The position numbers and the translations under genes are program-made. Positions 43,621-55,319 of a stretch of 64,000 nucleotides of DNA are shown here, piece after piece. This DNA is from Macrobrachium rosenbergii (taxonomy: Eukaryota > Arthropoda > Malacostraca > Decapoda > Palaemonidae). The DNA is taken from positions 50,651,297 to 50,715,296 of the forward strand of contig NC_089766.1 in assembly GCF_040412425.1 (NCBI RefSeq), given 5' to 3'. The notes below the pieces were generated by a model that was given only the letters and a program-made list of their open reading frames with translations, did not search any database and had not been told where the DNA came from. How positions within the stretch are numbered: position 1 is the first letter of the stretch; every line of letters starts with the position of its first letter.

Positions 43621-44930
43621 AAGAATGTTACGCTCTAAAATGCGGTTAAGTTCGTTACTTTCTTCTAGTTCACTCCTTTGATGTTTTCCCCCCACCCAAT
43701 ATCCCATTTGCCCACTGTGGTCCCCTTTATTCGTCAGATAAAAGGGGAATGCTCCAATGATCCTTGATTATTACTATCATCAATGGAAACAGGCTTCTTC
43801 ATTTTAAAGTCAGACAATGCTTACTGCAGTGATATACAAAATAACCCACAGAACTTTCCAGTAGCATTACCAGAACCAATTGATCAAATTTTGAATTTTT
43901 GGTATTTTGACTGGACAATATAAACAAAGAAAGGGGGGTATAGGCCTACACGATGCAGTGCCACTGAGGTAACTTGAAAAAAATTGACAGAAATTATAGA
44001 AATTTGGTTTTACATTTATCCACTCCAGAATAAAAGGCCTTACAAGTTACAACCTTATACCAAAAAACTACGAACGTAGAAAACCAGCACTCATTGGGAA
44101 AATCAGCCAATCAGAAGTGTCCGTAACGCGCGTGTGGGAGAAGACGGCTCCTCATTGGCTGAACTGGCCAACGAGGATATGGTAACAAGGTGTGCCGAAT
44201 CCCGACGATCACAGGCAGCAACAATTGCTGGATCGTCGATCAGGGTTGCCAACCCCCGCAAGTCAAACAATACCAAATCGAACATCATATCATACCAAAT
44301 TTCATGTTTCAATACCAAATTAGGAAAATACCTATTACTCAAGTGAGGGGAAGAGATTGTATGAAAATTCATTAACCACCTTTATTGCTGAATCTTATAA
44401 AAGCAGCATGAACATTTTAAGGAAAAACTACACAGCTTCTATTATTCAAGTTAAATATTGTAATGTAAACAAAAGCCCAGCTTATAAGCGAGGATTATTT
44501 AAAGCAATGACATACGGTGATATACGAAGGATGGTGCTACTTACCATTAATGGGTTGATTTTTTTTGGTGACATGAATCATCATCATCATCATCACTTTC
44601 ATTATCACTATGATCAATATCATTATTATCACTGTTTCCCATTGTAGGCACCAGAAAGGTTTCAAAAACTACATTTTAACTCAAAGGGTTTAAAAAAAGG
44701 GAAATACACCCAGATAAACCTATTTAGGAGACAGCAAAGAATAGAAGAAAATGTAGGAGTCAAATAATTGCAAAACTACTAAGCATCATCAATATAAAAT
44801 TAAAGTCGCCTAAAAACAAGATAACTTTCAAACTCGGGACGTTTCAGGTTGATTCCAGGAACACATTTCTCCCATTTTAAACCTTGGAATTTCCAACTGT
44901 TCTAGAAATAATATCAAGCTAATAAAATTG
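43621..44930. other. Unassigned AT-rich DNA with a CAT microsatellite
   Basis: No gene recognised. A (CAT/ATT)n tract is at 44574-44632. The words cccgacgatc and gatcgtcgatcaggg near 44208-44250 form a weak inverted pair. Confidence 0.5.
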
Positions 44931-44942
44931 CTTATATATGCT

Positions 44943-45351
<409 letters not shown>

Positions 45352-45428
45352 ACTTTTTCAATAGTTCCATATGCTGTTCAACTGAAATCAAACATCTCTT
45401 GAAAGAATAACGTAGTTATATACTGCAA

Positions 45429-45478
45429 TAGGAGAGCTGTTAATCAGCTCAGTGGTCTAGTAAAACTAAGGTATACTT
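45429..45478 (+). mobile_element. 3' tail of a tRNA-derived SINE
   Basis: aggagagctgttaatcagct then cagtggtct and aaaactaaggtatactta match the 3' end of the full SINE at 56918-57197 almost base for base. The 5' part is missing, as in a truncated copy. Confidence 0.85.
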
Positions 45479-45520
45479 AACTGCAATACAATTATTATAT
45501 ATATTATATAATAAGGATAT

Positions 45521-45848
45521 TGTAAGGACGTCAGGCGTCTCTTCCCTTCCCGTCAATCACGATCATGTGTCACATCTATCAACACAGCGAGAATCTCAAG
45601 TACTGTATATATTTGTATGTAGAATTTCCTGGCCTTTTCGCCAATATATATTTCATCACTGTATGTACATCATGTCTCTTATTATTGCTATCTGACTGAC
45701 TGTTAACAAACACAAAGTGCTCTCACTCAGCGTGCGGGTCACGGCAATCAAAGGTCGGGCACTTGGTTTCCGTCTGCACGCTGCTATGTATACCTGTGCC
45801 CAAGTAAATAAATTACTCAGTACCCAGTTCTGTCTCTTTGACCTCACA
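45521..45848 (+). repeat. Gypsy family A 5' LTR (328 bp)
   Basis: Starts TGTAAGGACG, ends CCTCACA. Carries AATAAA (in aagtaaataaattactc) about 40 bases before its end. It is followed by ac and then the primer-binding site. Confidence 0.85.
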
Positions 45849-45850
45849 AC

Positions 45851-45868
45851 TGGTGACCTTAGGAGCGA
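45851..45868 (+). promoter_or_regulatory. Primer-binding site of the Gypsy family A element
   Basis: tggtgaccttaggagcga directly follows the LTR. The other Gypsy copies here have TGGTGACCCCGGAG (52371) and TGGTGACCCAGGAG (60890) in the same place, which shows this is the conserved tRNA-primer site, here partly mutated. Confidence 0.75.
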
Positions 45869-45970
45869 CGGTAGACACAGCGGTTTTGGCTTCGCCATTA
45901 ACGGACTTACTACGGCAGCGACGGTAAACACAACGGTTTTGGCTTCGCCATTAATGGACTTACTACGGCA
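45865..45970 (+). repeat. 53-bp tandem duplication in the Gypsy leader
   Basis: Two copies of a unit starting gcgacggtagacaca and containing cggttttggcttcgccatta, offset 53 bases, lie just after the primer-binding site. Confidence 0.85.
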
Positions 45971-46262
45971 ACGTTACCTTTAGAGAGCCCTTAACGGAAC
46001 CATACAATGACAAAGTCTAGGCCTCTGAAAGCTCCTTCCTCAGAGAATGCCTATGCCACTAGCGGACTAATTACAGCATACCTCCTTCAGATACGTTCTG
46101 GCATTCTCGAACGGTTTGGCCCTGCCATTTACGATTCACGTTGACCGTATTCGGAAGTCATTAACAGAACCACATGGCGTATAGTTTTGACTTCTGACGA
46201 GCCCCAAACATCGTTAACGGACTAAACACGGTGCTTATTTCGCGTTTTGGTGTGGGGCAAAA

Positions 46263-46650
46263 TGTCAGACACTGAGGTAGAAAGTTTTTCCGAGGGCATA
46301 CAGATCCTCTGCAGTCCCCTCTCACCTTCGAAGGCAACAATAAGCCAGGCAATAAAACGCCCACCATTCTCATGGCAAAATACCGCATCCTAGTTCCTGT
46401 GGGCAGACATCCATTTCCGCGTAGCAAAAATCACGGATGAGGAAACCACAGCGGACATCACCATGACAACGCTGCCAGAGGAGGTCTTCCACAAAATCAC
46501 CCAATGGTTGGACTCACAGCCAGGCAAAGTCAAGTACAGAGACTTGTGAGAGAAACTCATCGACACACTCCATCCCCGTCCCAGAGAGAGCCCAATGCGC
46601 CCTCGACCTGATGACCTAGCTCCTGGGGGACGCATCACCCAGGGACACCT
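46263..46650 (+). pseudogene. Gypsy family A gag fragment
   Basis: The ATG at 46263 opens MSDTEVESFSEG. After a stop near 46390 the frame reads IHFRVAKITDEETTADITM, LPEEVFHKITQWLDSQPGK, YRDL, then a stop, then EKLIDTLHPRPRE. This order resembles the N-terminal gag domain common in arthropod Gypsy elements. It is cut off at the deletion near 46655. Confidence 0.7.
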
Positions 46651-46654
46651 GGGA

Positions 46655-47590
46655 CGAACTACCAGTACATCCCAACGATGTTCCGAAGACAGCCATCATC
46701 AAGCAGTTTGGGACATATACCTTCTCCTACTCCACCTTTGGCCTCAGGAACGCCGGGGCCACATTCCAACGCCTCATGAACAGCATCTTGGGTGACCTAC
46801 CTTTCTGCGTCTGCTGCTTGGACGACATCCTGATCTTCTCCAGGTCCCCGGAGGAGCACCTGGGTCACATCCGGGCTGTGCAGAAATGCCTTCAGGAGAA
46901 TGGTTTGGTTGTCAGATTCAGCAAATGTACCTTTGGAGTGGAGAAGGTAGACTTCCTGGGACACGAGGTCTCTCCGGCAGGTGTCTGCTCCATGGCCTCC
47001 AAGGTGAATGCAGTGAAGGAGCTTCCAGCACCAAAAACCATCAAGTCTCTGCAGGAGTTCCTCGGTATGGTCAACTGATACCGATGTTTTGTGCTGGGCA
47101 TCGCCCGCATCATGTATCCCCTAACCGGAGTACTGAAGGGAAGCCGAAAGCACTGACTAGGGAAGCCCCACAGCAAAAGGCTTTCAAACAGACGAAGGCA
47201 GCCCTCGCCAAAGCCACCATCTTAACATATCAAGACCCCACCACCCCTTGGAGACTTACCACTGACGCCAGCAGATAGTAGACGGTTCCCTGCCACACGC
47301 CTGTCTTTTTTAGCCGTAAGTTAAATCCGCCGGAGACCCACTACAGTGCATTCGACAGGGAACTGCTGGCAATCTACCAAGCTGTACGGCACTTCAGGTA
47401 CCTCTTGGACGGCAGCCCTTTCACCATCCTGACAGACCACAAGCCGTTGGTACATGCGCTCATGAGGGCAGGGAGACGCATGGTCAGCAAGGCAGCAACA
47501 GCACCTGGCTGCTATCTCCGAATTCAGCTGCACCATCCATTACGTCCCCGCCATGAACCCAGTATCCGATGCCCTATCAAGAACTGAAAT
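46655..47590 (+). pseudogene. Gypsy family A reverse transcriptase and RNase H remnant
   Basis: RT begins in mid-domain at PVHPNDVPKTAIIKQFGTY, then STFGLRNAGATFQRLMNSIL and the catalytic LDD in CCLDDILIFS (the usual Tyr is Cys). The frame is open to a TGA at 47078. The RNase H part follows in several frames ([27 protein letters not shown], with [10 protein letters not shown] near 47560). Confidence 0.85.
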
Positions 47591-47779
47591 AAATTCAGTC
47601 CACCTGGGCACAGACTATGAAGACCTGGCGAAGGAACAGGCCGCAGACCTGGAAACGGAAGCTTACCACACGGCACTTACCACACTGAGGTGTGAAGTCG
47701 TGCCAGTGGGTTGATCCAGATCAATACTTCTCTGCGACACCAGCACTGGCCGCCCGTGCCCCCTGATACCCGCATCACG

Positions 47780-48370
47780 AAGCAAGCAGACGTTCGACAT
47801 CATCCACGGGCTGTCCCATCCATCAGGATGGACAATAACTCGCCTGATGACAGAGAAATTCGTGTGGCACGGGATCAGGAAGGATGTATGAATGGGCGAA
47901 GAACTGCATACTATGCCAGACAAGTAAGATCACCCGCCACACGGAATCAGGCATCAGAGACTTCCCTCAACCACGATGGCGTTTCCGGCACATCCACGTA
48001 GACGTCATAGGACCTCTGCTGCAATCAGGGGGTGCCAGATACCTCCTGACAATCACAGACCGTTCCACAAGATGGCCGGAAACAACCCCAGTGGTAGAAG
48101 CATCAACAAATGCCAGCGCGGAAGCCCTACTGTCAAGTTGGATGAGCCTTTTCGGTGTGTCTGACGACATAACTACAGACAGAGGCCCGGCATTCTTAGT
48201 GGAACTCTGGGTCTCCCCGGCATGCCTGATGGGGACAACACTCCACAGTACAACGGCATGCAACCCTACGGCCAACAGTATGGTGGAAAGAACCCATCAT
48301 TCATTGAAAGCAGCTCTGATGCACGTTGCACTGACGAAAATTGGAAGGCACACCTGCCCTGGGTCTCCAA
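47780..48370 (+). pseudogene. Gypsy family A integrase, 3'-truncated
   Basis: The zinc-binding region ends with NCILCQTSKITRH. The core has HVDVIGPL (first Asp), ITTDRGPAF (second Asp) and MVERTHHSLKAA (Glu), with exactly 35 residues between the second Asp and the Glu, so the DD35E triad is complete. After ALT the frame shifts (DENWKAHLPWV is in another frame), and the C-terminal domain is replaced by an unrelated repeat. Confidence 0.85.
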
Positions 48371-49129
48371 ACCACACCAAGGGCAAACGGCACCACTTTA
48401 AGAGGTGCAAAATAATGAGCAGGTGGACATCTGCTGGTTTATTAGTTGTTGTTTTAGATTTAGCTGGCCTTGTGCCAGCACGGGCTCTTGCTTCTAGAGC
48501 AGCCCGTAAGGTTTATTAGGAAAGCAGGCCGCTTATAAAGTGGTGTGCGGACGTCATACAAAGGAATACAATAGGATACAGGTTACCCGTGGTCAACTGC
48601 TCTCAATGTGAATTCGGACAGGCAAACACAAATAACATAAAAGATCAAAATGCAAGAATTGACACAATAATATTCTGACACATATAAAAAGTAAATAGGC
48701 ATAAATAAATCAGTAACAGATACGTATTTACATAGATACAATGTGGCTATTTGGCTTGACCTAGGCTTGTAGGAGAGTCACCGTAGAAAACGGGAAGTTC
48801 ACCACAGAAAACCCGTTGAGCGGGAACTTTACAGTCTTACTTTATCAGTCGTAATTTGATGAATTTTTTCAAAAATTGGTAAAATTTTATGTTGCCAATA
48901 TAAAATGCCACGCAACATAGGGGTGTTTACTGGTTACAATTTTGCCGTATTAGGTATGGAGGGGGGGTTGTTGTCTTACCTTATAAGTCGTAATTTGATG
49001 AAGAGCTCTTATAAAAAATGTAGGTTACGATTTCATATCGTGCATTGGCAACTTATAAAATAATACCAAAGTGGGCCTGTTTGTCAAATGTGTCAAATAC
49101 CTGCAATTCATAAAATGAAATTATTTACC
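48370..49129. other. Dispersed repeat and AT-rich DNA between Gypsy and Merlin relics
   Basis: 48402-48520 (aaaataatgagcaggtgg, ttagctggccttgtgccagc, agagcagcccgtaa) is a copy of the repeat seen at 60440-60540 and, inverted, at 60737-60812. At 48836-48905 and 48975-49060 a segment beginning with agtcgtaatttgatgaa is present twice. Confidence 0.6.
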
Positions 49130-50110
49130 TTAATTACTGTCGGAATTTTCCAATTCCTCATCGGTGGCCGGGAAGTCTTCTGTAAGTTGACGGGATTGAT
49201 TTCCGAGGGGCTTATAAAGTTTAGCAGCCTTGAGGAAGAAGTGGTGGTGAGTGTTATCACCAAAAATGTCTAGAAACAAGTATCGACCAAAGTATTGTTC
49301 GAAATACTCGGTCCTCATACCTGGACGTTTGGCCCACTCTTTGACGTTTTTCCAGAGTCGCTCAACAGTTTGTGCGTGGACACTGCGATCATCTGGATCC
49401 ACGAAATTCTCACTGTGGTTCACCACTCGGTGAGTGTAGCCTTCTGAAAGGGCCCTGTAGGCGGCCCACCCATCACTCATAACAATAGATCCCTCGCGAA
49501 TAAATGTCTTAATTAACGGTATGAGGGTAGCTGCACTTCTGTCTTGCCCTTCTTTGTGAAGAGGGACCAAGAATTTCTTTTTGGAGACACGCTCTATACC
49601 CCCAAAAAGAAAATTATTATTCAAGTGCCTCTCTCTCTCTCCTACATCCTTTTTCTGAAAAAGGTCTCGTCGATTTCAATGATGACCCCCGATGGGTTAT
49701 TGATTATTCAGCCAGCTCACGGTAACCTCAGAACAAAAGCTGCTCCAGTCAACGCTTGTTCGTGCTTGAAAGATTTGTCAAGCCAGTGGTTGACAAATAA
49801 ACCTACTTCCCATGGGGGTAAGTGAGTATTGTCCAAAAAAAGTGCCTTTGTATAGACTGACGCTATAAGAGCATTGCATCCTTTTCTTTGATTTTGCAAT
49901 CTTTATATATCGTCCACAATAAGACTGATGGGGATCGCTACGGTATGCGCACTGTTCGTTGCAATTAGGGCAAATTACTCCCTTGGGCAAAACTCCGTGA
50001 GCCTGCAAATACTCTATCAAGTCTTCACTTTTTGAATGAAAAATACGAATGAACAGCCGTTGGTCGGAAGTATAGCCATTACATGTTGCGGTTAGTGGTA
50101 CTGGGGTTCA
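49130..50110 (-). pseudogene. Merlin (IS1595/ISXO2-like) DNA transposase, broken
   Basis: The N-terminal zinc ribbon has CPNCNEQCAYRSD with a later Cys pair region. The middle reads VDWSSFCSEVTVSWLNNQ in one frame and IEIDETFF (first catalytic Asp) in another. The catalytic C-terminal part (49130-49624) has FLFGGIERVSKKKFLVPL, SIVMSDGWAAYRAL (second Asp), HSENFVDPDDRSVHAQTVER and WKNVKEWAKRPGM, typical of the DDE ISXO2-like fold. Lesions: a TAG at 49642-49644 and a frame change between about 49690 and 49750. Terminal inverted repeats were not found. Confidence 0.88.
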
Positions 50111-51480
50111 AATGTTAGTTTTGAGGAGCCCTACACAAGTGTGTAGGTTATATTGCTCTATCGTATATTGGTCACTTGTAACCCATACCAATTCCTGAAC
50201 TCACAGTGCCATCTACTATTGTATAGTTATTTTTGGTCTTTAGCATTACCTTATCCCGTAATTCTTTGCAGCTGAAATCTCTAGTTTGCTTTTACAAAAG
50301 GTGAAGTTAACTCGTACCAACACTCAGTTTACCTATCCTCACATTTTGCAAGTTGTATCATTCTTTTGCCATCTGTTGCTTTTGTCGCAGGGTGGTTTGC
50401 TCACTCCAACACGGTCCAAATCCTTACATTTCGCCATACAAATTCATCTAAAACTTCAAAGGAACTGCTTACCTTCTTCGAAATCTTCAGTGTTTAGGGC
50501 TTGATCGCGAAGTGCTAGGACCGGGTCGTATTGTATTCGGTCGGGACGATAACAAGAGTTCGGGAGGCAGTGTTTGACGGCTCTGGAGTTAAGTATTCCA
50601 AGAAACGGTAGAAATTTACACAGACCACCTTTCATATACCGTCTCCGAACAACACAGTTTCTACAGCGTCGAATTCGTCGTGTTGTAATAGTAAAAAGAA
50701 AAAAAAAAAAGAACTCGTTGGTGCTTTCATTCTGGATGTCGGAACGCCAGTGCAAACGAATCATGCCGTATTGATTAGTTCTGATATTTAGTCTTGGAAT
50801 AAATTTATAACAACTTAAGACCAGAAATCCTTTTAGCTTAGGAACTCATTTCCTAGATGAAATGAAATCTCGTAATGGTCAACTCGTCTCGGCGCTCTGT
50901 TGATCTGTCTTCCTATTTTGTCACTGATTTTGGTGTAGCATGGTTTGATATAATTAGGCAGTTTTCAGTACCCACTAGTTGCAGCAAAATTCATATGCAG
51001 AGGAACACAACGAATTCAATGAAACACAATATAGTTTTTAGATAATTCTAAATGTTATACTAACCTTTCTTAAAAACTAAATACTTCGGTTAATTAAATA
51101 TGTTTAAAATCTGAGCACAAATCTTGATATATTCCTCGTCAGCACTGTCGAAACGAAGCGCATGTTAAAAAAAATCCTCCAGTGCAAAGTCAATATTACA
51201 AGACATTCTCAGCAGAAACACACTTAACTAGTTACAGGTTTGTACTGTTCGTTGGGCAAGTTTCCTTGCGACACCTGTGTAGATTGATGAGATCAGTGTC
51301 TGCCTTGTCGTAACATAAAACTTTTCCAACCTCATTTTGTCCTCAGAGGACACAATAGTGAAGTCCAAGGCCTGCATCACTGGCAGGTAAAGGTCGTGAT
51401 GACGAAACTCTAAATGTAGCCCTAGTCCTAGTGACCAACTCCAGGCTTGTACTGCACATTAGAAGCCACGAAAGATTTTT
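50111..51480. other. No gene recognised
   Basis: A 102-residue minus-strand frame (50456-50764; RRCRNCVVRRRYMKGGLCKF) has no family I know and includes a poly-Phe run from a poly-A tract. It could be part of the Merlin element or chance. The rest is AT-rich. Confidence 0.4.
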
Positions 51481-51795
51481 CTATTGAATGAAGCCCCTGT
51501 AGAGGGGTAGGGCTATCCGTGCGCCTCACGTGTTCCACTGTAGTCATTACTTAAGGGCCTTTGCAGCGTCCCTTCGGCCCCTAGCTGCAACGTCTTTCAT
51601 CCTTATTACTGTACTTCTGTTCATATCTTTCTTCTCTCTAACTTTCCACCCTCTCTAACAACTGTTTCACAGTGCAACTGCAAAAATTTCCCCCTTGTTA
51701 CGCCTCTCAAACCTTTTTTTACTGTCAATTTCCCTTTCAATGCTGAATGACCTCAGAGGTCCCAGCGCTTGACCTAAATTCGATATAAATGAATA
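51480..51795 (+). repeat. Dispersed decapod-type repeat
   Basis: ctgtagaggggtagggctat, then ttgcagcgtcccttcggccc, caactgtttcacagtgcaac, and ctgaatgacctcagaggtcc form a sequence I recognise in style from crustacean 3' UTRs and genomes, ending in aattcgatataaatga. The class (SINE or LINE tail) is uncertain. Confidence 0.5.
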
Positions 51796-51945
51796 TGATC
51801 ACCTCTTAAAGTGCCACTCTAGCTAAGCGTGCTTAGGTACTATGGGCAAGGGACGCTCTGGTCCACCAGCATCCAGTACCAAAGGAGGAACCTTTTCTGA
51901 AGGACCCTGCGCCTGCTATGAGGATTATGACAAGTTTCTAGAGCT

Positions 51946-52369
51946 TGTAAAGTCACCACATCGGCGCCAGGATAGTGTTTCGGCGGCGCCATTAATTAAG
52001 TCTCCGCTGAGCTTGTTTTCTTTGGTGACTTCCCATTTTCTTCAAGCTCAATTAGTCACGCCTAAAACGTGCCAGGTCACGATTTTAATCATTTTTACTT
52101 TATGGTATTTATACGAATGTCACACATTGTGTATCACATGTTTCTTCATTCACAGGCATCAAGACTGTATCCATATTGTAGCTCTGTATGTTTTGTATTG
52201 TAATTTGTACTCGTTCACTGCATATTATTGTTTATTGTTTCGACCTCAGGTCACAGTCAATTCCATTGTCTCTCGCGTGACCCGGCGTCAGTCGATCGCA
52301 ATATAAGCTGCCTGGATCTGTAATAAAGTAGCAGTAACTTTTACCTGCTCGTTTCTTTGACACCTTACA
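51946..52369 (+). repeat. Gypsy family B 5' LTR
   Basis: Starts TGTAAAGTCACC and ends CCTTACA. An AATAAA occurs in ctgtaataaagtagc about 50 bases before the end. It is followed by g and TGGTGACCCCGGAG. Confidence 0.95.
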
Positions 52370-52370
52370 G

Positions 52371-52385
52371 TGGTGACCCCGGAGT
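52371..52385 (+). promoter_or_regulatory. Primer-binding site of the family B element
   Basis: tggtgaccccggagt follows the 5' LTR. Reverse transcription would start here; the tRNA identity is not assigned. Confidence 0.85.
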
Positions 52386-52664
52386 ATCCGGAGCCATTAG
52401 CGGACTCACACGGCGACTCAGTCTTGGCTCAGGATTTCTCCAAAACGCTCTTAGCGGCCTAAACACGGCGCTGTAACCAGCGTTTGAGCGTGCTGACTCT
52501 CGGCGCACCCCATCCGCAGCTGAACAAACCTATGGGGAACCCCTCGTGGTGCCGGGAGAGCTCGTGACGGATGAACGCCACTCCCCATCACTGCAGAGGC
52601 TCCGCGGCGTGGCGGCAAGTTCGCCCCTTGCAGGCGCTCATACATCGACAAAGCAACCACCTTC

Positions 52665-53063
52665 ATGCCGCCACAGCTGTCATCCGCCACCCACGTCTTC
52701 GTCAGAGTCGACGCCGTCCGTCCACCACTAACTAAGCCCTACAGGGGACCCTTCTGCGTGCTGGAACGGAACAGCAAGGCGTTCCAGCTGGCACTCCCAG
52801 GCAAGGACGACTGGGTTTCCAGACCGGCTAAAGCCCGCCTTCCTGTCGGAGAGTCCCGGCAGCGACGCAGCACCCCTTCCGCCCAACCGCACTCCAGCAC
52901 GCCCTCACCACCGCAGGCGCGCCGCCCCAGGAAGGGACCGCCCAACCAGCAGCCTCACAGGCGGGAGGCCCCTCCGTTATCTTCAAAGGAGCCGCGCACC
53001 TTCAGCGTCCCAGCAGATACAGGGATTAGTCAGACGCGTCCCTCGTCTTGGGAGTATTTGTAA
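52665..53063 (+). pseudogene. Gypsy family B integrase C-terminal domain remnant
   Basis: ATHVFVRVDAVRPPLTKPYR, GPFCVLERNSKAFQLAL and GKDDWVSRPAKARLPV form the GPY/F module found at the C-terminus of Gypsy integrases. It is followed by a Pro/Arg-rich tail that runs into the 3' LTR. The stop is at the LTR border (53061-53063). Everything N-terminal is deleted, so it has no catalytic activity. Confidence 0.85.
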
Positions 53064-53478
53064 AGTCACCACATCGGCGCCAGGATAGTGTTTGCGGCGC
53101 CATTAATTAAGTCTCCTCTGAGCTTGTTTTCTTTGGTGACTTCCCATTTTCTTCAAGCTCAATTAGTCACGCCTAAAACGTGCCAGGTCACGCATTTTAA
53201 TCATTTTTACTTTATGGTATTTATGCGAATGTCACACATTGTGTATCACATGTTTCTTCATTCACAGGCATCAAGACTGTATCCATATTGTAGCTCTGTA
53301 TGTTTTGTATTGTAATTTGTACTCGTTCACTGCATATTATTGTTTATTGTTTCGACCTCAGGTCACAGTCAATTCCATTGTCTCTCGCGGCCCGGCGTCA
53401 GTCGGCCGCAATATAACTGCCTGGATCTGTAATAAAGTAGCAGTAACTTTTACCTGCTCGTTTCTTTGACACCTTACA
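53059..53478 (+). repeat. Gypsy family B 3' LTR
   Basis: Same sequence as the 5' LTR with scattered substitutions and small indels (for example gtgtttgcggcg against gtgtttcggcggcg). Ends CCTTACA before the AGCT target duplication. Confidence 0.95.
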
Positions 53479-53482
53479 AGCT

Positions 53483-55319
53483 ATCCCCAGGCACAGTCAC
53501 ATCCCAAAGGTATTGAAGCTAACAACAAGAACTGAAGGGGAACAATGGGCTCACAGAAACTGCCATTGTACCATCAAAGTTCCAGTTAAAGAGGGGTCCA
53601 TGTAGAACTGCTGTCCAGTACATGTCCAACACCCTCTAATGAAGCCTATCTTTATTGTGGTAAGTTTTTTCCTAAACTTACATAGAGTTACTTATCTTAG
53701 AGAAAGTGGGTATAGCGCCAACAGTTGCAAAAGTTTTCTCGCGGCATTTAAAATGGGGGTGGGGGCTGCAGTTAATTAAGATCTCAGATACTGTCAAATT
53801 CACTCACAATAAGGTCCATGATGTTTTTGTCGGTTTTGTCTGGACTTCTCAGTGTGGTCGCCTTGAGTTCAGTCCCTTCTCATGCTTGATAAATTTGATT
53901 GGCATCACAATCTTATTGGCCCTGGAGCTAGGGATGTAGGCTTGGTGAGGACCGTAGGTCTAGCTGATGAGTCATCAGCAGCCTCTGTCTGGTTCTCCTT
54001 GATCATAGCTTGTGGAGAGAGAGGCTTGGGAGCAACTGTGTAACTTCGGCCTCAAGAACAGTGTGTGCCAATGATTGCCTTTCCATTCGAGTGATTTTTC
54101 AAGTTGCATTACAGCACATTTACCATTATCTGATTGCCTAAATTTTAGGAAATTATAAGAGTATAGCCAAGGGATAAATTATCGTTAGTATCATGACAGG
54201 AAAGAGACGACGTATAAATACATGATAGCGGTGAAAGGGAACGACCGTATATATATGTTAATAGTCATATATTGGTCAAAATATATGGAATAAGATACAG
54301 AACTGATAAAAAAAGAGCAAACGTAGCCCCCCTGCACTCAGAAGATAGCGCACTGTTGTCATGTTGTGTTTTTTTACTTTTTGCTGACAGTCTGGGTAGC
54401 CTAAATGCTTGCTGAGCGGGCTCTTAGCTACAGCCGGGGCCACCGAAGCTGCTTCCCGTAGAAAACGGGTGAGAAGCGGTGAAAAATAAAATGTCAAAAA
54501 CGACAGATAGTTTCTATACAATAGTTTTCGAGGCCACTGAGATGAATAGTGATGCTCCCGATGCCCTTTCAGTCCAAGTTCAGCCCGATAGAAATAGGGG
54601 ATGAGAAGGGGTGAAATACAGAATGTCAAAAATGCTGGGCAATGTAACTGTAACTGAAGCAACTATCTTAACAGGAAAGGAAGAAAGTGTGAGAGAGAGT
54701 AGAGGGGGTGTTGGGAGGAGAAGGAGAGGGCTGGGGTAGCGAGAGTGCGTGAGAGAGAGAGTTTATCGTTTGTCATTCAATTTTCGCAGGTTGGTCAGCT
54801 AGTTTACTAATAAAATTCAGTGTTAGACTTGCACTTTTGTATTCGCTTCTCATGGAAGTTTAAGACTATAACCAACACTGGAATGTTGTAATCGAAACTC
54901 CAATATCTTTTTATAAAGATGCAATGAATTGAAAGTTTTAATACTTTATGCGAAATTAACAATAAATATTTCCCGTTATATATGAATTTTTATATAAAAA
55001 ACTACAAAATTGTATTTTTGAACTTTTCCAACGCATCACTCCAGCCTCGTGTTGCGAATGATAGCACAAAATAAATCCATTAATTATTACTACAGTATAT
55101 GTTTGAAGGGAGGTAGTGTCATGAGTCTCCCAATGAGTGCACTGATAATTACATTATGAGGACTGAAATATGAGTAAGAAGAAACTTAGAGCTTATTTAG
55201 TTTAGTTTTCTTTGTCTGGAATTTCCTCGACAGACGTCACTATATTCGTTGTGCCGATAGACTGCACGATCAACCGATGAACTACAAAAGTGACTTAGCC
55301 CCATGCAAGAATAGAGCCA
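53483..55319. other. No gene recognised; small repeats
   Basis: At 54450-54510 and 54585-54640 related segments with gtgagaagcggtgaaa / atgagaaggggtgaaa and aatgtcaaaaa form a ~130-base tandem pair, and the long minus-strand frame there is their translation. A (GA)-rich tract is at 54683-54760. Otherwise AT-rich. Confidence 0.5.

Larger units (their letters stand above)
45521..48370 (+). mobile_element. Gypsy-type LTR retrotransposon, deleted (family A)
   Basis: 5' LTR, primer-binding site, short gag, RT, a decayed RNase H region and integrase in Ty3/Gypsy order. A deletion joins gag directly to the middle of RT near 46655, removing protease and the start of RT. The 3' end of integrase and the 3' LTR are replaced near 48370 by another repeat (aaaataatgagcaggtgg). 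The LTR shares its beginning (TGTAAGGACG) and an internal block (agaatttcctggcc) with the LTRs at 59380 and 61666. Confidence 0.9.
51946..53478 (+). mobile_element. Young internally deleted Gypsy element (family B, 1,533 bp)
   Basis: Two LTRs of 424 and 420 bp surround a 689-bp interior that keeps only the primer-binding site, a leader and the integrase C-terminal domain. The flanks carry a 4-bp duplication AGCT (51942-51945 and 53479-53482). The LTRs differ at about ten places, so the insertion is recent. All of gag, protease, RT, RNase H and the integrase core are deleted, so it depended on a helper element. Confidence 0.95.

Noticed and set aside
51842..51945. Coding start MGKGRSGPPASSTKGG
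   Set aside because: The frame runs into the Gypsy LTR. Joining the flanks across the insertion gives a stop after a few codons, and no family is recognised.
54276..54662. 128-residue minus-strand frame
   Set aside because: It crosses a ~130-base tandem pair and repeats its own peptide (FLTFCISPLL, FLTFYFSPLL), so it is a translated repeat.
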